DNA of 64,000 nucleotides from Plasmopara viticola (taxonomy: Eukaryota; Oomycota; Peronosporomycetes; Peronosporales; Peronosporaceae): assembly GCA_001695595.3 (NCBI GenBank), contig MBPM02000044.1:496001-560000 (forward strand), given 5' to 3'. Made by a program: the position numbers and the translations under genes. Shown here piece after piece: positions 43,441 to 56,800 of the stretch (the first letter of the stretch is position 1; every line of letters begins with the position of its first letter). The notes beneath the pieces were generated by a model, which searched no databases, was not told where the DNA came from, and saw only the letters and a program-made list of their open reading frames with translations.

Positions 43441-46400
43441 GATACCATTATGAAATTCCTTACTGTGACTACTCGTAGTACTGTGACACTATCTGCCTGA
43501 TTAACATGCATTAAACGGTGTAATTTCAACAGGTACGGATCGCGGATCAATAAACAAATGAGGAGGAGGAAAGGGTATCGCACTTCATATAATGAATGAC
43601 GTCCATTAGTTTTATACACAAAACGCAACAAAAGCTTGTACTGTGTCAAGCTAAGCTCATAAAAATAAATCGAAGAAAATACCAGGATAGACACCGACAG
43701 TGATGAGCTGTGCGAATGTTTGTCCAGACGTGCGTGAATCAAAGTGCAACTACCTGATGTTAGTTCTCTTCATTATACTTCGCACTTTATGACAGTAGAC
43801 TAAAAGGTCCACTTTGCGCTTCTTTTGTGCTACAATCTGCAGGTTTTGCTTATGGTACGATTAGCACTAAAATGTCTTGATTCGACAGTATTATTTGCAC
43901 AAATGTCACAGATCTCAATTAGGAGAAGGCCTTCTAATCCGATTGCAGCGCTCGCACTGAGTCAGAACCTAGAAACATTGTTATTTACACCACAGCATGT
44001 TTGAAAACAGTGCCGCTTAAATGTGCCTAAACTGGCGCTTAAAAATGATGTTGCAACAAGTCAAGAATATATTAAAACGATTGTCGGCCATGTTATAATT
44101 CTTTGGATCAAAATTCGCCCATGCGTCCGCAAAAAAGGAAGCTAGAATTATCTCGTTGAGCATATTCGAGGTCTCACGGTATTTGTGCCTATATGGAGGA
44201 AAAACATGCCATCTAGCCACAATTACAGCCTGGATAGAGGAGATGTATTAACATTTGTCGTGCCACCACACCTTACGTGACAACTGCAACAATCCTTAAG
44301 CTTTTTCTCCTTCTACTAATGCTCCATATTGCTTAGTGAAACAAAGAATGTACGTACAGGCTAAGACAGGCATACGAATGGTGATTCTTATGGTGCGGTC
44401 ACCCCATATTGCTTGTCATATGAAGTTGTAGGACTTTTAAAGCCATGATGGGTGGTACATAAATATAACGTCGCACCGCTTTTGCGGTTGGCCAAAGCCG
44501 TCACGAGGTCGCCAAAATGTAAACATTGACACTCTTAAACTGTGTTACAACGTGTCGTCGTCGATCATATCAACTCCCTTTGATCAAAAATTTGGCCATG
44601 CGACCCAAAAGAAAGCTTGCTGGAGTGATTTGATCAAACATAAACAATTTTAAACTTTGTAACTTTTGCATACGAAGCAAAAAGCACACCTTCAGACCGC
44701 ATAAATAGCTTGAACGTCTCAGATGCCAGAAACCGCTGTTGGTTGTTCCTTTTTCATAGTCAACGCGCTTGATTGACGGATTCCGCAACCACATCGCTTA
44801 TTTCGCCGTTTGCTGAATGTCCCTATCGTCTAATGCGACAAAAATTACACTAGGAGGCAAACTTTTGCTAGTTATTTCGCTGACGTACCCAAAATAGTTG
44901 ATGTAAGATTTATTATCAAATAGATTTTTATACTAGGGTTGCATGTCGGTGAAGTATTTAGTGCTCAACAAAAATTACTCTAGCGGACTATCTTTGCGGT
45001 TGCACGGCGAACTTTCAATCAAAAAGGATTTAATAGGGCCTGTAATATCATTATACAAATTACTTTAATGTTTGCGCCTTGGCAGCCTTTGATGGCTTCG
45101 GCATTCTACAAAAGAAGTGCGACCTTAATGCTTGTATCTAAAGTATGTGCAAATTCTCACGGTTTAAGAAGTCCTACATTTTCTTTTATCAAGCAAAAGT
45201 GGGTGACCGCAGCAGAAACCCCAAACATAGCCTTTCTGATTGTTCCGATAATTGAGTCTTTGTGCAATTTAAATAGTATAGATCTTCACAAAAGAAGGGC
45301 TTAGCGCTGTCAGTGCGGCACATGTCATATAACGCTCGTTGACTGAGCAAAAATAGCAAATACTACAACAAGTTCTGGCATCTGCTTCATCTGAGCTGTA
45401 CGATGGGTGCAAAAGTGTGTACCTCGCTTCGTATGCGAGAGATCTCGAATTTGATAACGGTTAGAGCATCGTCTATGCTTCTTAATCTAGCAAGATTTTT
45501 TTACAATCGAATGGACAATTTCTTAATCAAAAATGATCAAAGTCAACTATCGTATTTAATAATGCTTTACATAAAGCTACATAAAAATTCGAAGTTTATT
45601 TTTGGCAACCTTATGATGGCTGCAATTGTAGCGCGATAAGCAGACAACCCATCACGCCAACTGCGATAGTAGTACGGCGTTAATACTCGTAAATATAGAA
45701 TATATGGCCCTTGAGAAGTCCTACATTTTTTTACCAGGCAATGACGGGTGAATGAGCTACTAATAGTTTTCTTGACGGTGCTGGTGATCTCTTTCATGCT
45801 CAATTAGATAGCATAAGCAAGCATTCGCTGAGGAACTATGTGCGAATTTTTGGTGGATGGGATCTATTAAGGTTGTCTATTGCTCTAAGGATAGAGGTTG
45901 ACATAATTAATGTATCAGTATCATAACAATGTCAATGTTTCATTTCTTGTAACTGCAGGGCTTCGGCCAACTCGATCTTAGTACTCGTAAAATAGTACAT
46001 GCATTATAAAATTCCCATCTTTTCTTTTATTGAGCAAAAACGGGTGACTGTAGCATTAATTGGCAATAGCCTGTCCTGTCGTTCGATGGGATCAGCGAAG
46101 TGGCACCGATAACAATAGTCAACCATACTAGATCCCTTTCGGCAAAAGTTTGCACATGCGAGTGCAATACGCAATACGGCTCGTTTATTGAACCCAAGCT
46201 AAGAAAATTGAAGCCGGCTTTTTACTGGTAAGTTCTTTGAAGGAATGACGACTCCAAATCTAATTTTAAATCACTGTAGCACCACTGGCATCCTAGTTAC
46301 GATACAAATATCCTTTTAGAATTTGCGGAAGCGAATTAAGCACATAGAGAATGTATAATCTTATCAGTGTTTAACTGTAATCTATACCCTGGTCGCTCAC

Positions 46401-47580
46401 CGGAAAATTTTGTATCTTCCTGCACGCCCCTCTGTGCAAGGTGCGATGTGGTCCCGTTACAAATTTGTTGCCTATTGTGGTCCAGGATCTTTTGTGGCTT
46501 TGCATTAACGGGCAGCCAGCTTTTCCTATAAAAGCTTAGCTTTACGCTGGCGAAGTTGCATTTATATTGCGATTGTCGTACTACTTTTTTCAAGTAGTAT
46601 GACAATCGCAATTAAAATTCAACTCTGCTGCTACATTGATGAATGCTGCTGCCATATTCCGCAATATTTGCAGCAAGCCTCAAGAAATAATGATCGGATG
46701 AATGTCAAATCAGCAAGTTAAAACACCAAAGCAATTTATACGTAGCTGCCGTATGTAAAACTGGGAAACACTATATACAAAGCTCATTGCGAGTTAAGTG
46801 ATACAAAGAGGAGTGACTTTGAATGTTGCGAGCTGCGACCACTTCCATCAAAGTCGACTAACACTGCACAAATGTGTGAGGTTTCGCCCAGCGTCTTTCA
46901 TCCGAATGAATTACCTACGGAACAGCGGTAACTTTGCTTAAACCCAGATACGAAACACACCTTAAATCATGTTGTTCAAAGAATTGACGAACATCGTCAC
47001 TTCTTTACTGAGAAGAAAGTGGTCTTCGATAAAAGTTGTTGTATGCCAAAAGCGAATGAGTCAAGATTACATAAAGCACAGTCGGCGAGGTAGCGCCGAT
47101 ACAAATTATTGACCTTATACACCTTGGCACACATAAAACTATGATGATCCTATTATTTAGGTTCAAGGAATACAGCGTATGCTTAAACGACGCGCAGCTT
47201 TACGTTTTCATCTGTGATTGATTGGACATTTGGCCAAAACCATTTCGATAATTTGCACAGAAGAATGCGAGGTCAAGTTCACGTAAATTTGCAAATAGTA
47301 TGTAATCGCCATGCCGACGAACTTTCACAAAGTCCTCATCGTATTTTCGATTTGGAAATATCATGGGACGGGTACTGGAAGACCTCTCTCTAATAAAATA
47401 TTGTTCCTACTCAATGTTGCTGTATTCATCTTCAAAATCTAATGGGTTACCACAACTTACTCAATTTCTCACAAGAGGCAGCATTTTTTAAAACAGCCCA
47501 GTTGCCCATGCTGGCATTTTGCAAAATTGATACTTAGAATTGTATCGGGGGCGAGCTCGAAAAGTCATTGCGTTGCTCAT
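43441..47580. other. Decayed repeats, no gene
   Basis: Two small repeat families lie here. One (44090-44220 -, 44570-44760 -, 45380-45545 +) shares a ggtcgcatggccaaatttt-type core. The other has three + strand copies of a block around gaagtcctacattttctttt at about 45165, 45713 and 46007. No intact frame is seen. Confidence 0.45.
46567..46612. repeat. Long hairpin: 21-bp arms, 4-nt loop
   Basis: An inverted repeat with one mismatch in 21 bp, centred on a tttc loop. The arms contain gcgattgtc and gacaatcgc. It could be a fold-back (MITE-type) remnant. Confidence 0.9.
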
Positions 47581-47589
47581 CAAAAAGGT

Positions 47590-48760
47590 GTTGTAAGTCT
47601 GAGCAGTACGGAGTACTGCCAGCGGATATTCATGGAATCTCTGTCGGAGTGATGGCCAACGAATCAATCCACGACCAGAAAAAAAATGCCAGTATCCCGC
47701 AGATTGACATCGTACACTGAAGAAGCTATATTTGACACGTCTTTGGGAAGCTCTGAAACCAAGGTGCTACCAAAATTGAGGTACGCGACGGACTCGGTCT
47801 CGAAAAGTTATTTTGGAATAGTCGAGATTAGATTATGTGACAGAGACAAATCAAATGGAATAAGCCGGACCAGTGGCGGCGGTACTTGTTTGAAGTGACT
47901 AGCTTCAAGGTAAATACTTCCGTATTGCGGCCACTAAAAGTCGAGATCCTCTGGCAAAAAGTGCAGATTTGTGACACATATCTCAATATCCTCCGGTAAC
48001 TGAGGGAAGTCATTAGCTTGAAGACCGAGAGGTAGCTCACCATTTGACATGTTAACTCGCACGAGAAATAACGTCGTCAGGAATGGATGAAAGGCTTGAG
48101 CTAAAACGGCCTCGTCACCCCAGCTCGAATTCGTCGAGTTGTAGATCTTGATCTCATTCAATCCCACAAACTGAGTCAACGTCACAGTAATTTCCAGCGA
48201 GGGGCAATGGTGTATCACGACACGCACTACCGTTGCAGGATCGAATTCAATCCATTGTGCAGAGACATCAGTTCTAGCACCGCCAAAGCCTAATCTATAG
48301 CAATTAAGTTTAAGCATTGTGCAAATCGCTCGAGACGTCAACCACGGTTTCACTTGCATCGTACATTAAGACAACTCGAGCGTCAACTCAGCGTACACAT
48401 GCACTGCTAACACGACGAAACCCCAAAGAAAGAAGTATATCTGCTTAACTTTTTCTACCCAATGGTGCAGGTAGCGTTATTTCACATTAAAGGCTTTATT
48501 CGTGGAATTCATTGAAATCTCGTTGAAAGGGGCGACAGCTTTTGCTCGTCTCAAATTGCTAATAAAGCTTTTATAGCTATTTACTAGCTTGGCACGCATA
48601 AGTTTTTTCATGTCGTTCATGCTTCCAAGCATACTCAAAGCAAACACAAATCGCAAAGCCATGTCGGTCCACGAGAAAACAAAAATAATTTCAAATTCAC
48701 TCATCGCGTTGACTCTCCAAACGTCTTCGTACCACTTGAGAAATGGAAAGCCGTTGTTAT
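47590..48760 (-). pseudogene. Transmembrane leucine-rich-repeat protein, broken and truncated by a gypsy LTR
   Basis: Minus strand. Segments in order: 48754-48480 (FPFLKWYEDVWRVNAMSEFE, then WTDMALRFVFALSMLGSMND, membrane-associated), then a hydrophobic segment (IYFFLWGFVVLAVHVYAELT, about 48450-48390). Next is a long ectodomain with LRR-like spacing (ATVVRVVIHHCPSLEITVTL, LNEIKIYNSTNSSWGDEAVL; 48359-47934), and after a frameshift WPQYGSIYLEASHFKQVPPP and further LRR-like units to about 47600. The layout suits the large oomycete family of membrane-anchored LRR proteins. The upstream end stops at the gypsy LTR (48761), so the N-terminal part is missing. Confidence 0.65.
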
Positions 48761-49070
48761 TGTGAGGATCTGGGTGTTGGTCGGCGGTGTTGGACTGTAG
48801 GTTGTAGGTTGACTTGAAAATTTGTGGAGAACTAAAAAAAGTGATATTTTTTCTTAGACTGATATGTAACCTATCCACTGTCTTCCTACTGTTTTTCACA
48901 TGCAAGTCACTCCTAGTACGTCGCCTTTCCTATTAACTAATATGAATATATGTATCATCTCTCGTTGAATGTGGGTTAAGTTTTATTATCGAAAACATAT
49001 AGGATGTTTGTAACCTACGCTCACTGACATTCTAGAATGGTTCTAGAACATGTGAGTGTAGTCCCTAACA
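48761..49070 (-). repeat. 3' LTR of the chromodomain gypsy element
   Basis: 310 bp from tgtgaggat to ccctaaca, with the polypurine tract immediately inside (49071-49080). Confidence 0.85.
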
Positions 49071-49079
49071 TCCTCCCCG

Positions 49080-50502
49080 ATTTGATCTCTTGTTGTCGCT
49101 GTTTAAAGTCGGTAACGAGATCATTCCAATGAGCTACGTGTCGAATATCTTTTTATTTTTCCCAGCTAGCTTCTTCTTCTGTTTCACCATGCCACTGAAC
49201 AAGCCATTCGTGTTGTCGATTAAATTGTCTCTTCTTCAAAACACGTTGGATGATTTGAAGTTGATCAGCTGAGTCATTGTCCACAAACTTCGACACTTAA
49301 GGGATGGGACTACTAAGGAACTTGTCTGGTGTCTGCTCGTACTTCGACAATACTTCGACATTGAAGGTCGGATTGATTCTCTTTATGCTTGGTGGCAACT
49401 TGAGTTTTGCCACATTGGGATTTATCATCTTGATGATTTCATATGGCCCAACTTTTCTTGCTGCAAATTTCGCTCGTTTATTTTCCATATCTTTGGCAGC
49501 ATGTCTTAGAGAAATTCTTCGAGTATCTAGCATAACTAGATCTCCAACTTAAAATTCAACTTGATGTTCTCTACGTTTCTGATCATAATTATGCTTTTGA
49601 GTGGCTTGAGTTTTTAGTAGATTCTTTCGTGCTTGTTCAATTGTCTTTTGTCTTTTCTCCACGAACTCTTAAGCCCGAATATCAATTTTTACTTTCGAAT
49701 CGTTTCCACTTATTTCTCTTTGCCGAGGAGAACGTTCTTTTCTTCCGGTGTCAATCTCAAATGGAGAATATCGAGTAGATGCACTGACAAGTGTTAAATG
49801 AGCATATTCGATGGTGCCTAAGTAATTTGTCCAATCTGTTCCGTGATAGGACACCATACATCTAAGTGCATCTTTAACGACTAAGTTTTGTCGTTTCGTT
49901 TGTCCATCGGCTTGAGCACGATGTGCTGTTGTCATACTAAGTCGAACACCCATGATTGTCATCAGAGACTTTTAAAATGATGCAGTAAACTTGCTATCTC
50001 TGTCACTGACGATAACTTCAGGTAATCCATGGTGTCGAAGTACAGCTTCAAAGAATGCTTTGGCTGTTGCAGATGCATCATCATTAGCATGCACTGCAGC
50101 GTACTTGGTACGCTTTGACAATTTGTCGACAACAGTTAAAATGGCATCAAAACCATTTGAAACAGGTATTCCAGTAATAAAATCCATTGACACTACATGC
50201 CAGCATTGCTCAGGTATTGGGATTGGCATAAGTACTCCATTTTTTCGTTGATTTTCATGTTTCCAGCCTGTACAAGTTTCACACGTCTTGACATATTCCT
50301 TGATATCATTTTGTAATGTCTTCCAATAATACCACTGTGCAACTCGCAAGAAAGTTCTGCGATTGCCAGTATGAGCAGCTATAGCAGAGTCATGATATTG
50401 CGAAATGACTTGAGTTCGCAAACGATCGTTGTTCGGCACACAAAGTCTTGCAACTTTGTTGGAAGTACGTATAAACAATAATTCGTCATGTTTGATAAAC
50501 AA
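49080..50502 (-). pseudogene. Chromodomain-type integrase, catalytic Glu lost
   Basis: From 50502: the H2C2 zinc domain (HDSAIAAHTGNRRTF, CETCTGWKH), core Asp in VVSMDFITGIP and Asp in VIVSDRDSKF. After a frameshift at 49970 the usual DGQTER reads DGQTKR, so the catalytic Glu has become Lys. A GPY segment follows (KVGPYEIIKMINPNVAKLKLP, 49533-49297). A chromodomain ends it (about 49280-49100, HEWLVQWHGETEEEASWEK), the targeting module of chromoviruses. Several frameshifts are present. Confidence 0.87.
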
Positions 50503-50509
50503 TGTGTCA

Positions 50510-51549
50510 GTATCAGACTTCGTCCATGAGAGGTGAATACTGGTGCAGACTGCAAAGCAGACTTTAGACTAGCAAAAGCACGATCTTGGTCTTTCCCCCA
50601 AGACCACTGTATGTCCTTCTTCACAAGCTTGCTCAATGGCAAAACAATTTGAGCAAATTAATGAATAAAGCGGCGATAATAACCAGCTAAGCCGAAAAAA
50701 CTTTGAAGTTCTGTAACTGAAGATGGCACCGGCCATTTAGCAATTGCTTCTGTTTTAGAACTATCAACAGACAATCCTTTCCGTGATACAGTATGACCCA
50801 AAAAGCTGACTTCTTTGAGTGCAAATTTACACTAGCCGATGTGAGAATAAAGCTTTTCTTTTCGCAAAATTTGAAACACAGTTTTCAAATGAACTAAGTG
50901 TTCAGCATAAGTGTGTGAAAACACAAATATCATCCAAGTATACGACAACAAATGAAAATTTTCCACATAGAACTCGCATGAGTCATGACCAAACTCCTGG
51001 CATTCCTGCAAGACCCATTGGTGCAACACACCATTGATAGGGTTCATTACTTGTACGAAATGCGGTATACTTCTTGCTGTTTGGATGATTGCGCATTTGA
51101 TGATATCCTTGCGCCAAGTCAATCACAGTAAAATAACAGTTTCCTTGCATCTTATCATATAGTTCGTCAATGCGCGGCAAGGGAATCTTTGGAACAATGA
51201 TTTGAGAGTTGACATAACGAAAATCAATAACCCATCGCAACAGTATGTTTGCGTTACCAGATCGAATCCATTCGAAACGTGAAACACTTGTTCCTGTATT
51301 CGGATCCTTCTTTGATATACCAAATATATTGGAAACCCAAGGAGAGTCAAATAATTCAATCCAACCGCGTGATAGGTTTTCGTCAACGAATTTCCGTAAT
51401 GCATCTTGTTCCACTTGTGATAGACGAAAAGGTGGTCGATTACTTGGCTGAGCTCCTGGTTTCAAGGTCATTTCAAACTCTAACGAACGATGTGGCGGTA
51501 AAGCATCTGGCAATTTCATTGGAAAAACGTCTTGGAATGAATCCGGCAA
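50510..51549 (-). pseudogene. gypsy reverse transcriptase, RNase H domain absent
   Basis: RT from 51549 (FQDVFPMKLPDALPPHR; WVIDFRYVNSQ; YFTVIDLAQGYHQM; APMGLAGMPGVW) with the YxDD region in a shifted frame near 50930. The thumb (WGKDQDRAFASLKSALQSAPV) is at 50600-50560. It is followed immediately by integrase H2C2 sequence. No RNase H is present, which implies a deletion of several hundred base pairs at about 50530. Confidence 0.87.
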
Positions 51550-51668
51550 AGATTGAAGTTTTGGCTCTTTTTGCTCTTCATCTACAGAGGCTTGACAAAT
51601 TTTAATACGATAATCTTCTTCATATTCTGCCTTCTTTAATTTCTTTGAAAACTCTGACGCGGAAATAA

Positions 51669-53353
51669 TTAATGATCAATTGGAGGGTCAGGTTGATTAT
51701 CGCTTGTATTGAATGAGACTTGATGCGTTCGCCAGTTTATGATTGGTTCATGAGCTGTAAACCACGGTTTACCCATAATAACATCGTGAGAACTACTATT
51801 TATTGGCCATTTCATGATTGGAACGTCTGAAAAATTGTTTTCATCAAAAGATGTATCTGTAAACCCATATTTAATTTTCTTCGTAATAGTGTTGCTGCCG
51901 TCGAAACGAGTAACTTGAATTACTTCTTCGAAATGGACATTTTGTAAAAGTCCTGGATTGACCACATTACACGTAGCGCCTGAATCTAACATAATATTGA
52001 CAGCACGTTCATCAAGATTTTCTTGCTTGATTATTACATTTTTTCCACTATAGTTTGCAAAAGCTTCACTGAATGTTGTGATAGCTTCATGAGACGTTGT
52101 AGCAATCGTTTCTTCTTGGACAGATTCGTTTTCGAAGTAGTTGATTTTTGCGCGATTATGATTTCGATTATCTTGATTGTAGTTGCCTTGTTGTCTGTTC
52201 TTGCGCTTATAACATTGTTGAATAGTATGACCAAGTATCTTGAAGAATGAACAGTTGGGCTTATTTGGACGAAGATTATTTTGATAACGGTTCTGATATC
52301 GGGATGACCTTTGAAAAGGACAACCATGCTCAATTTCCATAGGCTCGGGTTCATTAGACGGCTGTGTCACTGGTAGTGGACCAGGACGCAAAATACGTGG
52401 CGCTTGACTTGCATAGCCACTTGAAATATTTGAATGAGCGCGTTCGAAATCGAGAGCGACTGTGACCGCCGCTGATAAAGTTTCGCAACGTCGATACTGA
52501 ACTTTTTCTCTAGTTCTTTGCCGTAATCCTCTTTGAAAATGTATTATTTGGTCAATCTCCGTCATGTTAGATATTTGCGAGATAAGTTGTCGAAACTTCG
52601 CAACGTAATCAGGTAAGTCTTTACAATTCTCTTGTCTCAATCGATGCAATTCGTCACGTAAACGATATTGCAAATCCGCCGGTACAAACTCTTTTTCCAA
52701 AGCAACGAAAAATTCATCTATCGTATTAAATTCATGCTGATGAAGCACAAACCATTGAGATGCTGCTCCACGCAAAGTTGTTCCAAGTACTGTTATAATT
52801 TGTTTTGCTAAAGACTCCTCTTTCCATTTCGTTCCATGCGCCAAATTTTTTTTTCCAAGTTTGCCGAATAGAGGCGAGCAGACTCATCACTTCTCCCACT
52901 ATAAGTTGGCAGCTTCAATCCCTCACCTTTAACTTTACTCTCCAATTGTTTCTGACTTAATTTCTCGATAATTTCTTGTTGTTTATTCATAACTTGCATA
53001 AGATGCTGCATAATCTGGTTCATAGATGGTTCGGCCATGATGAGTGAAGTATTTAAAAAAGCAAAAACCAGATCTCTTAAACCGTAGCGTAGAGCTTTGA
53101 CCAAAATCCGTTCGACTTCTTGGAGTAAAGTGTCGACTTCTTGGAGAGGATCGGGGAGAGACTTGTTTTGATTGGGGAGAATTTCTTTTTCTTTGGTGAG
53201 ACGCTTGGAAAGGAGCGAAGCGATTCGACGAGACTTTTTGACAGAATGGATGAGTTCTTGCGACGCTTTTGAACCTTGGTCACCAGAGTCGAAGACGAAA
53301 ACTTGTTCACAATCAAAGGGATTTTCCGATTCAACACGGCGCTTCTTGCCCAA
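51669..53353 (-). pseudogene. gypsy gag and protease
   Basis: The gag start is at 53353 and a frame change occurs at about 52830. The gag core (RGAASQWFVLHQHEFNTIDE, LRDELHRLRQ) is retrotransposon gag-like. The zinc knuckle is degenerate (CSFFKILGHTIQQC, second Cys replaced). The aspartic protease signature LDSGATCNVV is at about 51990 and the domain runs to the stop at 51669. Confidence 0.85.
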
Positions 53354-53703
53354 AGAACGTGCACGACTGATTTGACCCTACTTCCTTTCCCCGAAGCTAT
53401 CGACTCAAATTAATGAGTTAGGGAGTGTGGGTCGGCTTGTGCGCACACGAATTAAACCTTCTGAAATGGATTAACTGCTTCAACCAGCCAAGTAGGGTCC
53501 CACCTCAATACCCAACTGAGTGACTCTATCTGCAAAAGCAGGCTCTCAGAATAACGGGCAGATATTGAAAACCACCCACTTGGCCAATTCCACAGCGCTT
53601 CCACACGGTTGGGGCGAAAAAGGGACAGCAAACACCCCAGGGACAGTTATACCCGGACGGGGAACTTGACGACGCGAAAGCACGACCAACAAGTGCTACC
53701 ACT

Positions 53704-53880
53704 TGTGAGGATTTGGGTGCTGGTCGGCGGTGTTGGACTGTAGGTTGTAGGTTGACTTGAAGATTTGTGGAGAACTAAAATAAGTGATATTATTTCTTAG
53801 ACTGTTATGTAGCCTATCCACTTTCTTCCTATTGTTTTTCTCATAAAAGTCATTCCTCCTAGTACGTCGCCTTTCCTATA
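53704..53880 (-). repeat. 5' LTR copy, truncated
   Basis: Matches the first ~180 bp of 48761-49070 (tgtgaggat to gtcgcctttcctat), then diverges, so the outer part of this LTR is gone. Confidence 0.82.
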
Positions 53881-56800
53881 TAAAGTATTCGCGATATGCT
53901 CCGAGCAAGCAAATCCATCGATCAGTTGTATTACCGCAATTTATTAGCTCCCATATCTGTTGCTTAAAATTTTCAACCAAACAACATTTTTTGTCGTCAA
54001 CTGAAGCGCTAAGAAAATGCTGTGCGTGATGCTGTGCGTGTAATTAATTTGAATGAAGAAGAATGCTGAAAAAGGGGGGACTTCTTTTTCTCATAGAAAG
54101 TGTGGGAGCAGTAAGAAAACCGTCTGTCGGCCAAAACCATGTTTTTTTATTAGTTCTGACGGTACCAGAAAATCCACACGCTTTCATCACACTCTTTTGA
54201 AGTACGCTTGACAAGATTGATTGCCATTGCGGGAGCTTCCAGCAAATTCGATATACTGCTCTTAATGGGAGGCCGTACAGCACTTTTTACGCTAAAGATC
54301 TTAATGAATTGACGCGCAATTTACTAGATCTATATACGAACGATTCGCATCGCTAAATAAGCCAGATCGTTTACTAACAAAATGACAAAGGATTCCTTTT
54401 ACGCCTTTAAGACTGTTGATCGTTCGTCACGACACGTAGTAGACAACGACGATTATCTGAATTGAAGTAAAGTAAGATTTCTGGCTAGAATTTTCGGAAA
54501 GATGCCCCCGGTGGATGTGCGGGGCATCCCTGCATAATTCATAATTCCTGCTCAAAATAGGGTTATGAACGGTCTTTGGCTGGAAGATCTTAAATCTTCT
54601 TAAACACATTCTCTGTACAAGGTGCTGTATGACTTCGTCACCTTTTTCCCAGCAACTTTCATCATTACTTTAAAAGGGAATGTCCCACTGCTGCACTCAA
54701 TCACTCTGCTAGTAAATTCGGCCCGGTAAGCCCAGTCGAGAAATTAACCGAGGCTTGGTGCGTTTCACCTCGATTTCTTTTTTGAGTACTTGATACATGT
54801 GGTTTTTATTACAAAAGCATATCAAGTTGAGCCTCCGCCCCTAAAAGACAAAGATCTCCCTTGTTTTCACGCGATGCCTCATAAGTCTGACAGCTCTTGG
54901 ATGTAAATTCCGAGAAGTTAGGCTGTTTTAACATCTTTCTTTCTCGCCTGATGCTTGGTTGAGGTCCTGTCAAGTGCAAGGCGAAGGCAAGCTGTAGCCT
55001 GTTCAGCACTTTTTTCTTTTTTGCTGCCCGAAGAAAGAGATGTCTGTGCACCGTTTGTGCGATAAAGCGATAGGCGCACGTATTCTGCCACGAAAAAAAA
55101 TAAATACCTTTTTTAGTCTTCCTCGCCTGAGAGGATCACTGGCAAAGAAGCTTTCATGAGCTTGCCGACGACGGTATGGGCACAACCTTTGTGGCAAGTG
55201 CATCCTCTTTTTAAGACAGCCTCATTTGAAGAGACCGATTTCGAAGCAGAAGAATATTTGCTAGCTGGAGGCGATCTTCTACAAAGTTGGTTTGACCATT
55301 GTTACAGAGCTCAAATAAGACTTGTAGTCCTGAGGATCGAACTACATCTAAAAACACTGCACACAGATTCTTAAGTTTGTTTAAAAGATCTGAAGAGGAA
55401 AATGACGTTCCGCAATCCAACCCTTATTTTTAATTGTGAAAAGTCTGTTAAACCTATAGTTTTTTGTTTAAGAATACCAAACTTACGTAGCAAGAGGTGT
55501 TTGATTTCAGCTATGATGTATACCATTTTTTGATAAAATACAAATAGAAATTTCATGTCGATCCGGGTTTGCTCATCTTGAGTGGACTTGATCGCATCCC
55601 TTCTCTTGCTCGTCGAATTCAGTCGACTTTCCTCGAAGTTCGATGTATAATATTGTTTCCCGTAAAAAGGAATTGGAATTACATTAAAGGCCTAAAAAAG
55701 TTCAAAGCCCTTATTTTATTAAATCCAGAAGTGTCTGTACTTCGTAATATTAAAAGAAGTTTGGATGACCTAAGCCCAATCTACATAGTAGGTTGTATAG
55801 CCCGAAGATGAGAGAGCAGCATTTTTAAGTGCATAATTAAGTATACAGAGCTTTTCGACTCACAAATTGGCAATTAACCGCACATGCTGCGCAAAGTGTC
55901 ATTTAGCAGACAGCTTAGACTGACTCTCTGATTACGTGGATGTGCGTGGCCTGTAGACATCTCAAACAGAATCCTAACGGTAATAGCGTTTGCTAAAGCG
56001 CAGCGATGAACCGGGAGTTTTTTTTTGATATCATAGTAATAATAAGAACACAATATTCATCATATCATTATCAGTTTAATATTAGATCATCGGTTGTACT
56101 GGCTGGAGCTAGTTTAAGATGCACCATCTTGCTAAGACAACACACTGTCCGAATTGCAATTAACCTACGACGAAACATAGGTTTATGAAGTGAAGAGCCT
56201 CTGACAAATCTAACAGATCCTCACAAAATTTATCATGTGATGATGTGGAGACCTAGCAAAATTGGAGCATTACGGGCCTCATAAGTTTATAGACTTCAAG
56301 TTTCCGTCATTAAGTACAACGACTTTGCTTAATCTACGGGATGTACTTCGTAATGGAACAGACCACCTCCTCTTTCATAGTGATGCAGTTACGATAGCTG
56401 GAGAGGTGCTAACAATCAGATATTCGCATCATAAGCTGCAATGTGAAATCATACTAACGGCGTTAGGCTGGCTTTCGCTTTGTATACCTGACAAATGCAT
56501 TCATCACTTTTAACGTATGTGGTCCAACACGTAATTTGACCTGCACAAAAGCTAATCAGCAAGCACATTGAGCCTGTTTAGGACAGGACATATTATTCAC
56601 AGCGATCGTGTCCTTGTTGAAGCAAATAAAGCACTTTTATCGCTTAAAGCTCATAGTCCTAATTGATTAGAAAGAATTAAGAGCCCAGAAAACATACTCG
56701 GAATTTCACCAAGGCGTACTCTCTGGTCAGTAACTTCATGTCAAGAGCGAAATCACTTCTTGAAGCAGCTTCAAACTTCGTGTCCTTTAAGTTGATACCA

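Larger units (their letters stand above)
48761..53880 (-). mobile_element. Ty3/gypsy element with chromodomain, RNase H deleted
   Basis: The left LTR (48761-49070) is complete, with TGTTAGGG next to a GGGGAGGA purine tract. The right LTR copy (53704-about 53880) matches only its first ~180 bp and is truncated. Minus-strand coding order is gag with zinc knuckle, protease, RT, then directly H2C2 integrase, GPY segment and chromodomain. It inserted next to, or into, the LRR gene. Confidence 0.88.
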
